Source: Zarea fungicola
Taxonomy: Eukaryota; Ascomycota; Sordariomycetes; Hypocreales; Cordycipitaceae
Direction: 5' to 3'
Length of the DNA stretch: 64,000 bases
Assembly (NCBI GenBank): GCA_900169235.1
Contig: FWCC01000003.1
Span: forward strand, 210,206-274,205
The notes beneath the pieces were generated by a model. The model was not told where the DNA came from. It saw only the letters and a list, made by a program, of their open reading frames with translations, and searched no databases. Positions 23,701 through 36,311 of the stretch are shown piece after piece. The first letter of the stretch is position 1. Every line of letters starts with the position of its first letter. A program made the position numbers and the translations under genes.

Positions 23701-26700
23701 CACCCAGCGATTTGTCAAAGTATACATATGTTTGACTTGGCGCTGCCCGCCACATTCCGTCAACCCGCGTTCGAGACAAGAAATGCTCGGCCAACCCATT
23801 GTTTAATCGGTCTATTCAATGAGGGGGCTGGTTATAATCCACATGGATGACTGTAGGGAACATGCAATAGTACTAGTTCAGAAGGGTTCTTCTGGCTGGC
23901 AGGTAGCTAATACCGGGTGCCTTTAGTAAAGTACAAGTAGATCATAACCTTCCCTGAACTTCTAGTGCAGCTCTTGGAAGGTTCTGTGTGGTGTGTACAT
24001 GTACATGCGATTATGCCAGTATTATTAGCGGAGACTTGACGAGTATGTGAGTGGCCTCGTCGCCCCCCTGGAGCCTATCATTATATTTACATTACGTGTT
24101 GGATGGATGAAGACACGGAAATATCCGTCTCGGTTCAGCGAGCACAAAAACGAGCGGTGCTATAAAATAATGCCATTGTACTCCGTAGTGGAACTGTGAA
24201 TGACTAGTGTGCACACCATCGGTCAGTTCGGGTCGCGATCCCAGACTACCTAATAAACTTCTGTTTTCTTGGAAAATGCTGACCCGCCAGCCTGGTCAGG
24301 GCTCTCCACCGTCTGTCTGTCTGTACTAACCATTGGAAGGAAGGTGTGAATCTGCAGTAATTGGTAGTCTGTACTCCGTACTTTGTATGGCTTCGGTATC
24401 CCTTTTTGCTCATTAGCCTGATCCGATTGTGTACTGCACACCCCCGCCCTTAACTAAAAGGTCATGTAGCGCGTGGAATGACGGGACAGATAGCATGTCT
24501 ACCCCTCAACCGATTGCTACTTCCGGGGACGTGCCCGTTTGACATGTCCAAAAGTCTGTTCTGTCAGTTCCTTACCGAAGCCTACACACCAAGGTGTTGA
24601 CCAGCTACATTTAGCGCCATTAACACATCGGTATATATTCCTTGACATCACCTAACTAGAATATATCCATTATTTTAGAAAGATGTATATTGGCGTCGGT
24701 GGATTAATGACAGTGGAGAGAGTTTGATATTGTGTTGCTAGACTTCACTTTGTTGTACTGGCCAAGACTGGGCTTGGAAAGCAACGGCCGTGCAGATTAT
24801 GGATACACATCTATCGTCAGACTCCATATGTAAATCAGAGCATTTAATAGGACACCGTCTGATTAAGATTAACGTAAGTGATGGTGTATTCATATATGTG
24901 GCCAACTATGCAAAAAGTCTCTACCCTCCTACGATTGGTGGCGCCAACTAGTTTGATGTTGCAATGGAGCCTTCATGTCGCATTGCTATGCATTTCTAAA
25001 CCACGCGACTAAAAAAATCTTTGCTATTGAATCGAAACTTCAGGTATAATGAAAGAGAGGTACTGAACGGAGCCTGTGCCGTATGTTCCGGTCGTCTGGG
25101 ATCTTGTTTCGATGCGAGGGTGCTGCGGGTCGGTAGCTGAATGTGGGCTACTCGTACGGTCTGTCTTCAAACGGCTAAAATTAGTGGATGCAATTATTGT
25201 CCTTGGAATAGCGTAACCAGGGAGCTGGGACCTTTTGTTGTGGCAGACAGTACAACTTGGCCCAACAGTCCGTGCGATAAGCCTCATGGTAACCAGACAG
25301 GGCTTTGATGCTTAGCCCCCAAATCGCGGCCCTGGAACATCCAGGTTGTACATGTACATGACATAGTTTATTGCTCGTCCAGCTGGTCCAAGCCGCAAAA
25401 TCAAGCCTTGTATGACATAATGGTATTGCACGCCAAAACAGTACCAGTAAATTTTTTGTTGGCTGAGGCATTTGCTCACAGTGTCGAGTTAATCCGGCGA
25501 CGTTCAAGAGGAAACTGGCTTGTCTGTTCTCATTGTTCTTATTTTTGTTAATCCCGCGATGCTCTCTTATCGTTTTCTGTTTTCTCGTTTTTTCCGCCTC
25601 GTTGTAGCCTGTTTTGCTTTTTACTTTGGCCAAGAACAAGTACAGACAGACTGTTGACGGAAATGAGGCAAGGGTATTATGGGTCGTTAGGGTGCTGCTG
25701 GAGGCCGCTCCCCTACGCAGGTCTTGAACAGACCTGGCTAGGTATGACAATCTTTAGTTCGCCAGGCTCGCTCGTGCCCATTGGCCAGTTTAATGATTTC
25801 CAGCTGGTATTATAGAAATGACCAGATTTCGCAGTCATCTCCGGTAGTGACGACAGCAGAGACCCTGCTGATTCCATCTTCCCCTTGTCTCTTGATCTCA
25901 GTGCGGGGATGTAACCTTAGGTTTGAAGGGACTGTACCGTCTGGGGACCCATGATGCTTTATTGGGTGAGATATTGGCTTGCCACGACAGAGGGTGTGTG
26001 ATTTGAAGCCGAGATAGATACATGTGCCATATTGTTGATCTCCCATACCCCTAGGCCGGACAGAGTTACTGATTGATGCCAATATACCCGCTCTGCACTA
26101 TAGTACACGTAGCGAAACCAAGAAGGAACCCTGTCAGCATACGGCTTCTGTTGTTTTAGTGCCGAAAATCGGACGGGGGGCTAAATGTGACAGAACGCCA
26201 CTGTTTTGGTGGGCGTTTAAGTGACAGGCTTATGGCATCCAACAGGCGGCGACTGGTGTCATACCATGGCTGCCGCCACTTATATACCCGCATCTTGCAT
26301 CTTCCCAGTCGTTGGAGACAGTCGGGTAATTAATCTCGGTCGTGGCGCTCATCCTTTATCTTTTTTCTCCTTTTAGCTTCGCGAGAAAGACCACAGTAGC
26401 TGCTAGTCGGTAGCCGACTGTGCTGTCATTGTGTGTCTCAGATAAGTTGTGGCTTTTCGTGTTCGTCTAGGCAGCTGTCATAGCCAGCTGCCGTCTACCA
26501 GAGTGGTGATGATTTTCGCAACCCAGCGGCTTCTCTCGTTTACCAAAGTGAACGTGTTATCGCACCGACACACTTTGTAGCCATGAGTGACTGGATGCTT
26601 GTGCGAGCCAGTTTCAACCTAATTGGCTTCACAATAGATCAAACCCTCCGTCGGAAATCTGGGGACAACACGCAAGCGTACTGGTAACTGCCAGATCTGC

Positions 26701-29700
26701 AGCAGGGGAGGAAGGGGCGACTTCTATCTCAGAGAACAAAAGGGCAACGTCCACAGCATTTCCAAGAGTTGACAGGTCGGGTGTGACCCTGCTAGCGGTC
26801 ATGGCTAGTGCTGTTCGCATTGACGTGAGACGAATGCCATGGCTGAAGGGAGTGAGCAAATGGCAGGGTTCTGTAGTCAAGAATGGAGAGACTGGGCTCT
26901 GCATCCAAAGTTTAGTTTTAGCTACCAGTGGTTTTGGCACCCTCCCCTGTGGCTCGTCGCTGGCAGTGTGCGGCACTGGTCGTGTGGCTGGCGGGCGCGG
27001 GCTGTGCCGTCTATATTGGCGGTGGACTGGTGCCAGGCACAACCCTTGGAAAACCACTGCGGCTGATTGTCTTGCGACATGCAGACCTCAGTGCCTTGGC
27101 TGATGTCCATTATTACCTTGCCTGCTACTGGGGTCTTCCCGTGCCAAAGTCTCATTGGTGCCGCTGCCAAACGTACCAGTAGATAGAATGTAGGTGCCCG
27201 GAGGCTACCGCGGCCGTAAAGGCCTGACAGGCGCACTAATTATAGGTACCTACCTAATATCTGGACAGCGCCTGCAGCTGGCACCGGCCACACAGCACAC
27301 CCTCTTCAATTTATTTCTTTATTACTGTTATATTATTATTGTTACTATTTAGTACCTACTTAGCTTCAGCATCTGCAAGACAGTAGCTCAGAGTGGCGGC
27401 GGTCTCACTCGGAAAGTCCCTGTCGGTAGGCACCAACCCGCAGACCAGCTCCTACGGCGACCTACCTCAGGTACTAACCCAACTTGGTGCTGTAGGCTAC
27501 CAGTACAGGGACTAATTTCAAACTCGGCTTTCGCCCTCATCCTTCTCGAGCGGGGAAACCAAACTTACCGAGGCAGCCCATGCCTCCCCTGTCCATTTCG
27601 CGAGACAGAATTGCCATTTTTATTTTTTTTACCTCTGCCCATGCTTTGTACCCTGGCAGACAATCAGGATATACATGCAGAGTGCTGGTATATACAAGGA
27701 AGGTCTAATAAACTCAGTTTGACCCTCGTTCGTTCGTTCAGGACAACCAATACCAGTACGAATATTGAAACGCACTACGCACAGGCAAAAGCTATTCGGC
27801 CACCCATGCAGAGTGTGCAAGTTTTGAGCATTCTATCGTTATATTCAATACAAAATAATTGCCCCTTATTAACTTTGCGACGATGCTGGTTTCCGACCGA
27901 GGGCTTCTCAATGCCCCAATCATGCCCGTCTGGTAGAAAGTGTAGGCTAAGAGCAGCAATGTAACATTGTTTCATGGCATCGGAGGCCGCTGATGAAATA
28001 CTCAGCAGTACTAGGCTCAAGGACACGAAACGGAATGTCACCGTTGGCTGTTCCGACCAAGCTTTAACCACCAACCGCAGGTTCACTTTGTCAATCCTGG
28101 AAAGTCGGACCGCACTCCCACACCCTGGTACCTGTCAATCCTGGCTGTGGAAGCAAGTATTGTTTCTCCTGTTCGATTTAACTGTTATTGGAGGAGAATT
28201 CAGCTCGGAGTTTGCTCCGAGTTGTTTGTGTGGCTGGCGCTACTTGTGCTCACTTTCTCCACTTGAAGCCATGCTTCGGGCACGATTGGAAGAGAAAGCC
28301 TGTCGAAATTCTAATGATGGCGTTCCACTGCGAATGTCACTGTTCCCAAAATGGTGTGGGCCGCGAATGAAGGGCAGGAGATGGCACAATTGGGCAGAAA
28401 CGGTCTCGACATGTGTTTAAAGGTGGCTCTGGCATGTTGCAAATTAGACTGTCAGTTCAGCTTGTATATTGCCGCTTAATTACCACTGACTGGACTCTCA
28501 TCTCGGTAGAAAAGTGTATGCTGGCATTTTCCTTGGGCTTTCTATGTTCCATTCAGCCCACTCGGTTCCGTCTTTGTAATAGAAACTCTTAGCTCTACCC
28601 TAGGCTCACCCCTCTAGACTAATAAGCTCATTTGCCGACTTACATAAGAGACAAACGAATCCCGACCTTGTGGTTTGGGGCCACGACTAAAGCCTAGTGC
28701 GCGTTCTAGATCTCACTACCCGATGCTCTTCGGCAAACAGACGAGACGACTGTCAAATCTGTTCGGCTCTCAGGCCCTCGATTTATTAATCATGAACCGA
28801 AAACCAAAACTGAATCTTGAATCGTTCGTGTTCCCCTTATTGTAGATGTACAGGACAGGTGGAGCGAGGCTAACGACTTCTTTCTGTAGCTTGCTGGCGG
28901 AGCACAATCCAGTTAGGTAATGGCAATTGCCGGAGTGTCCAGTTTTTCTTTTCATGCATTCATTGTACGTACGGACATGTGGTAGTTGCCGCGCCGCAGG
29001 CGTGCCCCTTTCTCCCACTGCTAAAATCGAATTAACGAATCACATTGGACGAGTCGTGTTCCCTTTTTCCAGCTCGGCTGTCACTGTCGTCAATACCGTT
29101 TCCCTGTGTAGTCTCCACTGGAACACTGACCTGACAAGTCTGACAAGTCTGACAGGTCGAAGAATCAGAATGTTGCAGCGGGAAGCGCCTTCCAACGACG
29201 CCCACTTTTAGTTACGGAAACGAACCGAGACTCCTCTACATGGCCAATTTGTCTTTATGAATCTCAGCGATACTTTGTCTACTATGTATAATCGCAGAGG
29301 AACCATGAGTACTGTGTACCATCACGCACGATCCCCCTCTCTGGGCAAAAGGGAGCTGCAGGGTAAAACAGGTTTATTATGGATAGATATTCGACGAAGT
29401 GCAAACTAACTAGTATCATCTGCGAGTAGTAAGACATAAAACCGCATCCTGTATTATTATGGCCTGATCTTGGGAGACCAAGGTTGTAGAACAAGACAAG
29501 GACAAGCCACGGCGTCTTCTTGCGTCCTTTCCTGGACCAGGCCAGGATTTTCCCAACCAGATTTTGAAAGAGACCAAAACGCTATACCAAACTAGGCCTA
29601 ATTTCGACGATTCCCGATACTCTTCTCAATTGCAGCACTAACTAGATAGGCAGGGCATCTACCTGCACTCAAGACAGCAATGCAATAAAAAATGCTGATT

Positions 29701-32700
29701 TTTATCCAGTTTCGTCCTCATTCGCAATTGCACTTACCTGAAGCTCTGAGAGCCGCCATGTGGTCGGTAACAGAAAGTATTACTTGGCTGATTTGTTAAG
29801 AAGATCATGGATCTAATTAGCTTTAAAAAAAACGGTGCCTTCTCTAAACTAGGCTTAGTTGTTCGGTACTTCTTAAAATCCATCATGCAAAATTCGGGTC
29901 ACGTCCGTACGTTGGCCCTAGTCCCATTGCGTGCTCCGTAGCAACCCCGTAATTCAAATACAAATACAAATCTCGGCCCCCAATGACATGCCAAGAACCA
30001 AAACTGCAAGGACAGCAAGGACAGCCTTGCTCAGCTAATACCATCACCAGAGGGGGTGGCAGTGCAGAAAGGTACCACCCCTGTCACGGTGTTCAACTGC
30101 CACGCTAACTATAAAGGGGCGCATCCACCTACCATATCCTAGGCTTTTCTACGTCCGACCGATCTGGGAAGCTAATAATGCGCCGAGTCAAGTTAGTCTA
30201 CCTGTCAAGACATTTTCTTCCCTTCCCTCATTCTTTTCTTGTTGCTATTGCCATTGGTGCGGCTGAATACCATTGTTATGCTCGTCATCTCGGACACGGC
30301 AAAGAGGTGCGTCCTCTGCTGCATATGTAGCACGAGCTCTTGTCCTATTCTAAATGGCAATTGAACATGCAATTTATTAGTTGCCTAGCACGCCTCGTTT
30401 CTCATTTCCTTAATTTTTTTATCTCCTGCAATATTTCTTTATTTAGTTTATTCATGATAAGAGAAAGTGCAGCCGACGACCCTATTGCCGGTTATTAGCA
30501 GTGTCCCTCTGAAGCGACTATTGGCAATTCTGTATTTAGTCATTTGATTAGCGGCTTCGCTAACTGATATCCGTGGTGAATTTGTCGTTGAATTAAGGAG
30601 ACCTTGCTTTTCTCTCTGTGTGGCGTAGTCGACTGTTCCGTTGAAGTTATCGACACACCCACCCAACAGCCTAGTCATGAATCTCGTACGGTCGTAGAGC
30701 ACATGCTCTCCGGTGTTCCGTGTGGCGGATGCTGCTGCCGGACCAACTGCATACTGTACTATGCATTATACCATCTCACTCCCGGCTTCCAGTCCTTGAG
30801 GTCTCTGTTCAGCAATTGTTGCATTCCTGGAAGACACGACTCCATACCAAATTGCTGTTGGGCAAGACTTTGTAAGCTGTTGTCAGCCATAATTTCTAGT
30901 AGTAGTAGTCAAAATTCACTGGGTTCGTTAATGACTCTTTTGCCAGTGGATACTTTTATCCTCGCCCAGCTTTTAGTTGGAATTTAGTTACAATTTGGCA
31001 CTTGGGGGAACTCGATAAACAGAGTTAAGGTCGCATCATATCGTGCATCATTGAACCGAAAACTCGGGGTAAAAACATCGAAAGCCGAGCTCTTCCTCAC
31101 ATCTTGCCAGTATGGCACTTACGGCAATGTGATTGCTGATTCTCACTTGTTCCGGACTGGTCGTGGTGTTATCTCCAATTAAATCCGTGTAGTGACTACT
31201 TCCCAACCATGAATATATATTCAGATAACAGTACAGAGGAAAAAGTTCCAGTGGAACAGAAGACGACGCAGACAGCTATGGCCTGTAAATGCTTTTTCCT
31301 GAGCTTCTCCTGTGTCGCAACACGTCACGGCAAACGACGGACAGACATGGGAAGCAGAATATCCACAGTTCCAGTTTAATATGGAGCTGTATGGACCTGT
31401 CAAGACAAGAGAGCCAATAGAAGGTGCTTAGCAAGGGAGATCCTGCCGCCTCGACCTGGTACCTGTGGCGACCTCGTACACTGTTTTGGGGGTGGTGACA
31501 TTTTGAAAACAACTGGTTGAAGGGCGGCGGGGTTTATTCTAAGGTTTGGGAGACCGAGAACCTATGGAACAGAGAGAAGCATATGGAAGTGAGTAATAAG
31601 ATGCCATTGAAAGTAAAGCCTACGGTTGGTACGTGGGAAGACGTGAACATTTGCTTGTTACACCCATCTAACATGCTGAGAGGGCCAAGTGACAAGATGA
31701 ATGAAGAAACAGCCGTAACAGGGGCTCTCACACTTACGATTTTATGACATATGACAGCACGAGGCCATTGGTGATCCCTCTGGTGCAATATCCACCAGTT
31801 AGAATGTTTGGCATGTAGCCTTGTAACGGTTGGGCAAAAGGGCTAATTTGAACTTGACAGCTGGCGCCTGTGTGGCAGTTAATATCGAATGGGTGTCACG
31901 CAGTCTTCCAGAAGACCTGTCGAGCCCACTGGCGGAGAAGCTGTCACCATGCATGGTGGCGTGCGTGGGTCAAAGCTTGTCAAGCGTGCTAGCAGAGGAA
32001 CGGTGGTTTGGGGTGTGTGCGGAGTATGAAGAGGAGGCAGATTGCAATTCTTCACCTCTGCTCTACAGTAAGTAGTTACTCTTCTACTCTCAGTAGTACC
32101 ATGGCTTTTTCTCCTTGCCCCTGGAGCCGCTAGTGCAATTTTGATCTCTTGTACATGGCGCAGTGAGCCGATTGAAGCTGGGTGAGGAACCATGGGTACT
32201 TCCACTGCACTAAGCAAGCATTAGATTGAGGAAGAAAGGGGCCATAGTTCAAAGTAAAGGAGGGCAGGCTGCGTCGTATTGCGTCGTGTGGCACTCAGCT
32301 TATTACATAGAACATCCGCTTCGGCACGTACTGCATGGCCGCCGCAACGGATGCGCAATGTTGAGCCCCTCCCTGGCGGCGAGTAGTGATTGGAACGATG
32401 CAGATGCGGACCGGAAACCGTCGGCAAAGGTTCACTGCAGTGAGGCGGATGCAGAATGAGCGACCGCTTTCGTTGCATGGAGTCTATCATGCATTTGTAG
32501 TATTCTCTGTGCACTGGATCCAAAAGTCGATTGTGCAACATGCAAATTCACGCAATAGACTTGCGGTCTGTGATTGAGCAGCCCAACGTGGCGCTTTCAT
32601 TCCCTTTGCATCAACCAGACTAGCCATTGGCAGAGTCACGGGCGAGCGACGGCCTATTGCACCAGTCAAGGATAGGAGAAGGTAGCACCGCTTTTGCCTG

Positions 32701-35005
32701 TGAATGATTCTGCAGCGATGGTCAGAGAATGGGCAGACAAGGCTCTGCTAGACAGGGATTATTTACCGTTATGGCAAGGCTTGCTATATGTACATTTATA
32801 GGTGCTACACGCCACTGAGCCGTCTAAATTTCAGCGCCCGCCACCTCGCTGTTCTCTACCTTTTGGTCCCCCGAGACATCCGGCAAAGCTCGCCCCGAGT
32901 TGCACTCACGGAGTTCTGCCGGGCCAGCTAACTTTCAGTCGCAACTCTGTCCAAGCCTTTTAGTCCAGTTTTTAGCCTTCTGGCACGCGGCTTATGAAAT
33001 AGGTTGGCAAAACCTAAGTCTCAGCGTTGAACCTCGGACGTCGATGGCCGCACATTGCAGGCAGAAGATACATAGCCCAGGGCAACGGTCCCAGTCTTTC
33101 ACTGACAACAAACCGGGTGGGAATATGACAACTTTTCGGCAATGCCAATTATCGATTTGCCATTGTGGTACCTCAACAGAGCAAGCATCCACGAGACTCT
33201 GATGCTCTTAGTCAACAACTTGGTTGATGTGGATTAGAGCAGTATGTCCTGTGCTATTTTGTCCATACCGTGTCATGCTGTCACATGCGCGGTACGGTGT
33301 ACTCGTGGAAGATGAGAAACTAGATGTGCAGAAAACTCTCTTACCATCGCTAGCTCTACGAATGCCTGCCAGGTACTACTAGCCTAGGTGTATCAGCGTT
33401 CGTCGGCTGTACTGGCGCTGAAACAATCTGGATATCACAGCTTCTAGGGAAAACGGAAAGAAAAAGGAAGAAGAGTAAAGGGAAGAGGATTTTTCTGTTG
33501 GTACTCTCGGTACTTTGATTCTGTACAAAACATGTTTTTCTGCTGTACATCCTGCTGCACGATATATGGTAGCATGGTATTGTGGTAATAAGCTGCTTGT
33601 GCAACTGCATCTTGAGTAGCACCACTCTTACGGCAGCTCCGTTCCATCTGCCAAATAAAATGAAAAACAGCGCTTGTACGCCTGGGATGATGTGTAGCAG
33701 CTCCTTCGTGTCCCCCGTCCCCGTTGCGGCTTCTGCAAAACTGTCACTACCAGTTTACCGGGTCAGTTGATGGGTGATTAGGATTAGAGTTTTGAGCGGG
33801 CGGCCCCAGAACTGACGTCCAGGGGTGTCCTAATTCTATGTCTCCTCCTTGTCTTCTCGCCCTCTCTCTTTTCCAGTCTGATTGAGTTGTCCTTTCACTT
33901 CTGCCATTTAGTCAACCACATGCATGACTAATGACGGGTACAGGCAGGAACGGGGCCTGAAACTCCTATTCAGAGGCCATGCCGACAATCTACATCGTCC
34001 GTGTCCGCGGCGAGTCTACGGACCTTGTGCTCAATTCGGCCGGTTGATCTAGCTCCATCTGATCGCCCCCCCCCCCTGGGACGCCCCTGGGAACGTACCT
34101 TGGCCGCACACCCTCCCACCGCAGTTGTCAATGATGCGAGCCGTCGGCGGTTCTGTACCATTACTTAGTGGCCCTTGATGAGTCCTGACCCTGGATGTAT
34201 CGGTTGCCACACCCGCACCCCAACGGTTGGCACTGTCACCTGTAGAATGGGACACCCTTGTATTTTTGATAACAATTCAAGGGTACTTGTTGGTGTTGGA
34301 AAAGTCGGCCACACAATGAACGCGCACCCCCTCCCCTCCCTGACAAAAGTTCACGCCCAGGAAATGGCCGTGTAGGTACCTTACCCACAGCACATGCGGC
34401 ACCAGCCCACTGTAAACCTGCTGTTACAGCACTGTTGCTCCTAGCTTAGCCGGTGTCCATAGGGCTCTCCGTTTAGCCATCCTTCCTCGTGGCCCTTCTG
34501 GAAGTTGGTACCTGCCCTGTCTCGTAGCCGCTGGCTGCCGGCAGTGAGTTTATACAAAAGACCGGCGCCTGCCCTGCTGGAGATGCTCCTCTCCGTGCCC
34601 ACCATCTTGATCTTTTTTTTCCCACTTGATGCTCCTCGACATTGACTTTTAGGTTCATTACTTTGTTGTCGGTCCCTGTTTGTTTCAACGCACATAGCCA
34701 TCGTCCTTCTTGAATCTACCTTACTTCGCATAATCTCCGCCACCATCTTCGCCCTCCTTTCAACAACTCCTACCCGCATAGTACACTCGCCGTTTGCTTT
34801 GATCGACATCACAGTTGATATTTGTAACTTCCAGCCACGGCGTTGTCTGCTATTTCTCTCGCATATTACATCACATAGCCTACCAAATACCGGTCAAAGG
34901 TAGGCATTTGGCAGTCTGGTTGCATCGTCACCTCGCACTCACACGGCAGGCAGCCTTGCTTGACAGGTATCTACTTGGCTTTACAGCTGTTGCACCTGCT
35001 TGGTC
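20736..35005. other. 14.3-kb stretch with no supportable gene, upstream of the TALE homeobox gene
   Basis: Open frames here stay below about 190 codons, overlap on opposite strands, and show no family motif or splice-linked partner. Visible structure is minor: TACTCCGTA words at 24178 and 24371; the self-complementary TGTACATGTACA at 23994-24005 and 25347-25358; three tandem TGACAAGTC-type 9-mers at 29132-29158; and an 11-C run at 34066-34076. The region ends at the start of a developmental-type regulator gene, so a long promoter, noncoding RNAs or decayed repeats are all possible. I cannot exclude small unrecognised genes. Confidence 0.55.
29132..29158. repeat. Tandem 9-base repeat TGACAAGTC x3
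   Basis: TGACAAGTC occurs twice back to back, then once as TGACAGGTC. TGACA/TGACAG is the known core site of many TALE homeodomains, and a TALE gene lies about 5.9 kb downstream. Any link is inference. Confidence 0.6.
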
Positions 35006-36311
35006 ATGGCCCAGAGCCCACCACTGCATGATACTTCACTTTCGAGGCCCGAGCAACTACCCAGTAAATCTTCCAACATGGCAATGATTGCTGTTCCACT
35101 TCCAGCGGCCAGTACCGCCTTCAAACAAGATCGCTGGGAAACAGGCTCCGCCAACTATCCTCTACCGCGACCCGATCCCAAGTCTGTCGCTCTACCCTCC
35201 ATTAGACAGGTAAGCCGCCTCTGACATTATGCACACTAATCTACAGCAAAATACTGACATGCCACTGCAGGCAATCCCCGAATTACGTCTTGCGACGAAC
35301 CCCGTGTCCCAGGGTCGTCCGCACTCCAATCACCATCCTCAAAGTTGGACACCTTCAGGCCCTACTTCCTCCACCGAATATATTCACTCACCTACCAACA
35401 AGAGGATACGCATCTCTAACGAGGAAGAAAGCGAATCTCTCAATTCTCACCAGGTTCCTCGTCTCTACCCTCGGGCGGAGCGCCCCACCACAGGTCACAA
35501 ATCTCCCATCTCTCATAGACCCCCAACTGCCGACGATAGCTGGAGAAGCCAGGCTCCTGCCCACTACAAACTTCCTGTTTCTGTTTCTCCCGAATTTTCC
35601 CACCGCGAACATCGTCCAGCTTTAAACAGTTATCCGCCGCCGCCGGGCTTGGAACGTAGCCAGGATGCCCTCTACGCTGAGGAATTTGGCGCCTCCCAAA
35701 GACTGGAAAGCCAGCATCATAATCAGTCTAGCAGAAGCCCGGTATTTGGCTCTCAGCCGTATGAATACACTGGCCGGTACAACTCCATGTCCGCCAGCTC
35801 TACACGGTCAGAAGAGCGCTCACCATTTGCTCCCTCTCGTTACAGCATGTCTCAGCATGATAGTGGCCGTTACAATGACATGGGAGTCATGGGCGGCGAC
35901 ACCAAGCAGCGAAAGCGCCGCGGGAATCTTCCAAAGGAGACTACCGACAAGCTTCGCGCCTGGTTTGTTACACATCTACAACACCCTTATCCAACTGAAG
36001 ACGAGAAGCAGGATCTAATGCGTCAAACGGGCCTCCAAATGAGTATGTTACATTATATATCCACATAACCTCTCAATTTAACTAATATTATTTTAGACCA
36101 AATCTCAAACTGGTTCATCAATGCTCGCCGACGGCAGCTTCCCGCAATGATCAACAATGCTCGTGCCGAAACCGACATAATGCACAGTCGAGCCGCCCCA
36201 GATGGAGCTTCCATTGGTAGCGCAGATCGCTCTGACATGGAATTTTCTGGAGTTGATGGCGATAATAGCTACGATGCTAGTCCCTATATGCACAGTGTCA
36301 GCCGGGACTGA
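35006..36311 (+). CDS. TALE-class homeodomain transcription factor
   Basis: Three exons (35006-35209, 35271-36042, 36097-36311) give 396 residues. The long N-terminal part is rich in Ser, Pro, Tyr and His with no recognised domain. The homeodomain starts at RKRRGNLPKET (about residue 287) and has the three-residue loop extension HPYP between helices 1 and 2, the TALE mark. Helix 3, WFINARRRQLP, is completed across intron 2 and keeps the DNA-contacting Asn. A short acidic tail (SADRSDMEFSGVDGDN) follows. It is expected to be a nuclear regulator; in other ascomycetes such factors act in conidiation or fruiting-body development, which is family knowledge only. The start is uncertain: ATG 35006 and ATG 35078 are both in frame. 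The gene stands alone, with long gene-free DNA on both sides. Confidence 0.9.

Noticed and set aside
25181..25750. 189-codon minus-strand frame in the gene-free stretch
   Set aside because: No family motif, composition unlike the real genes here, and no supporting exon; probably chance.
26629..27103. Overlapping frames of 142 and 106 codons on opposite strands
   Set aside because: Both are open in the same place with no motif, which points to local composition rather than a gene.
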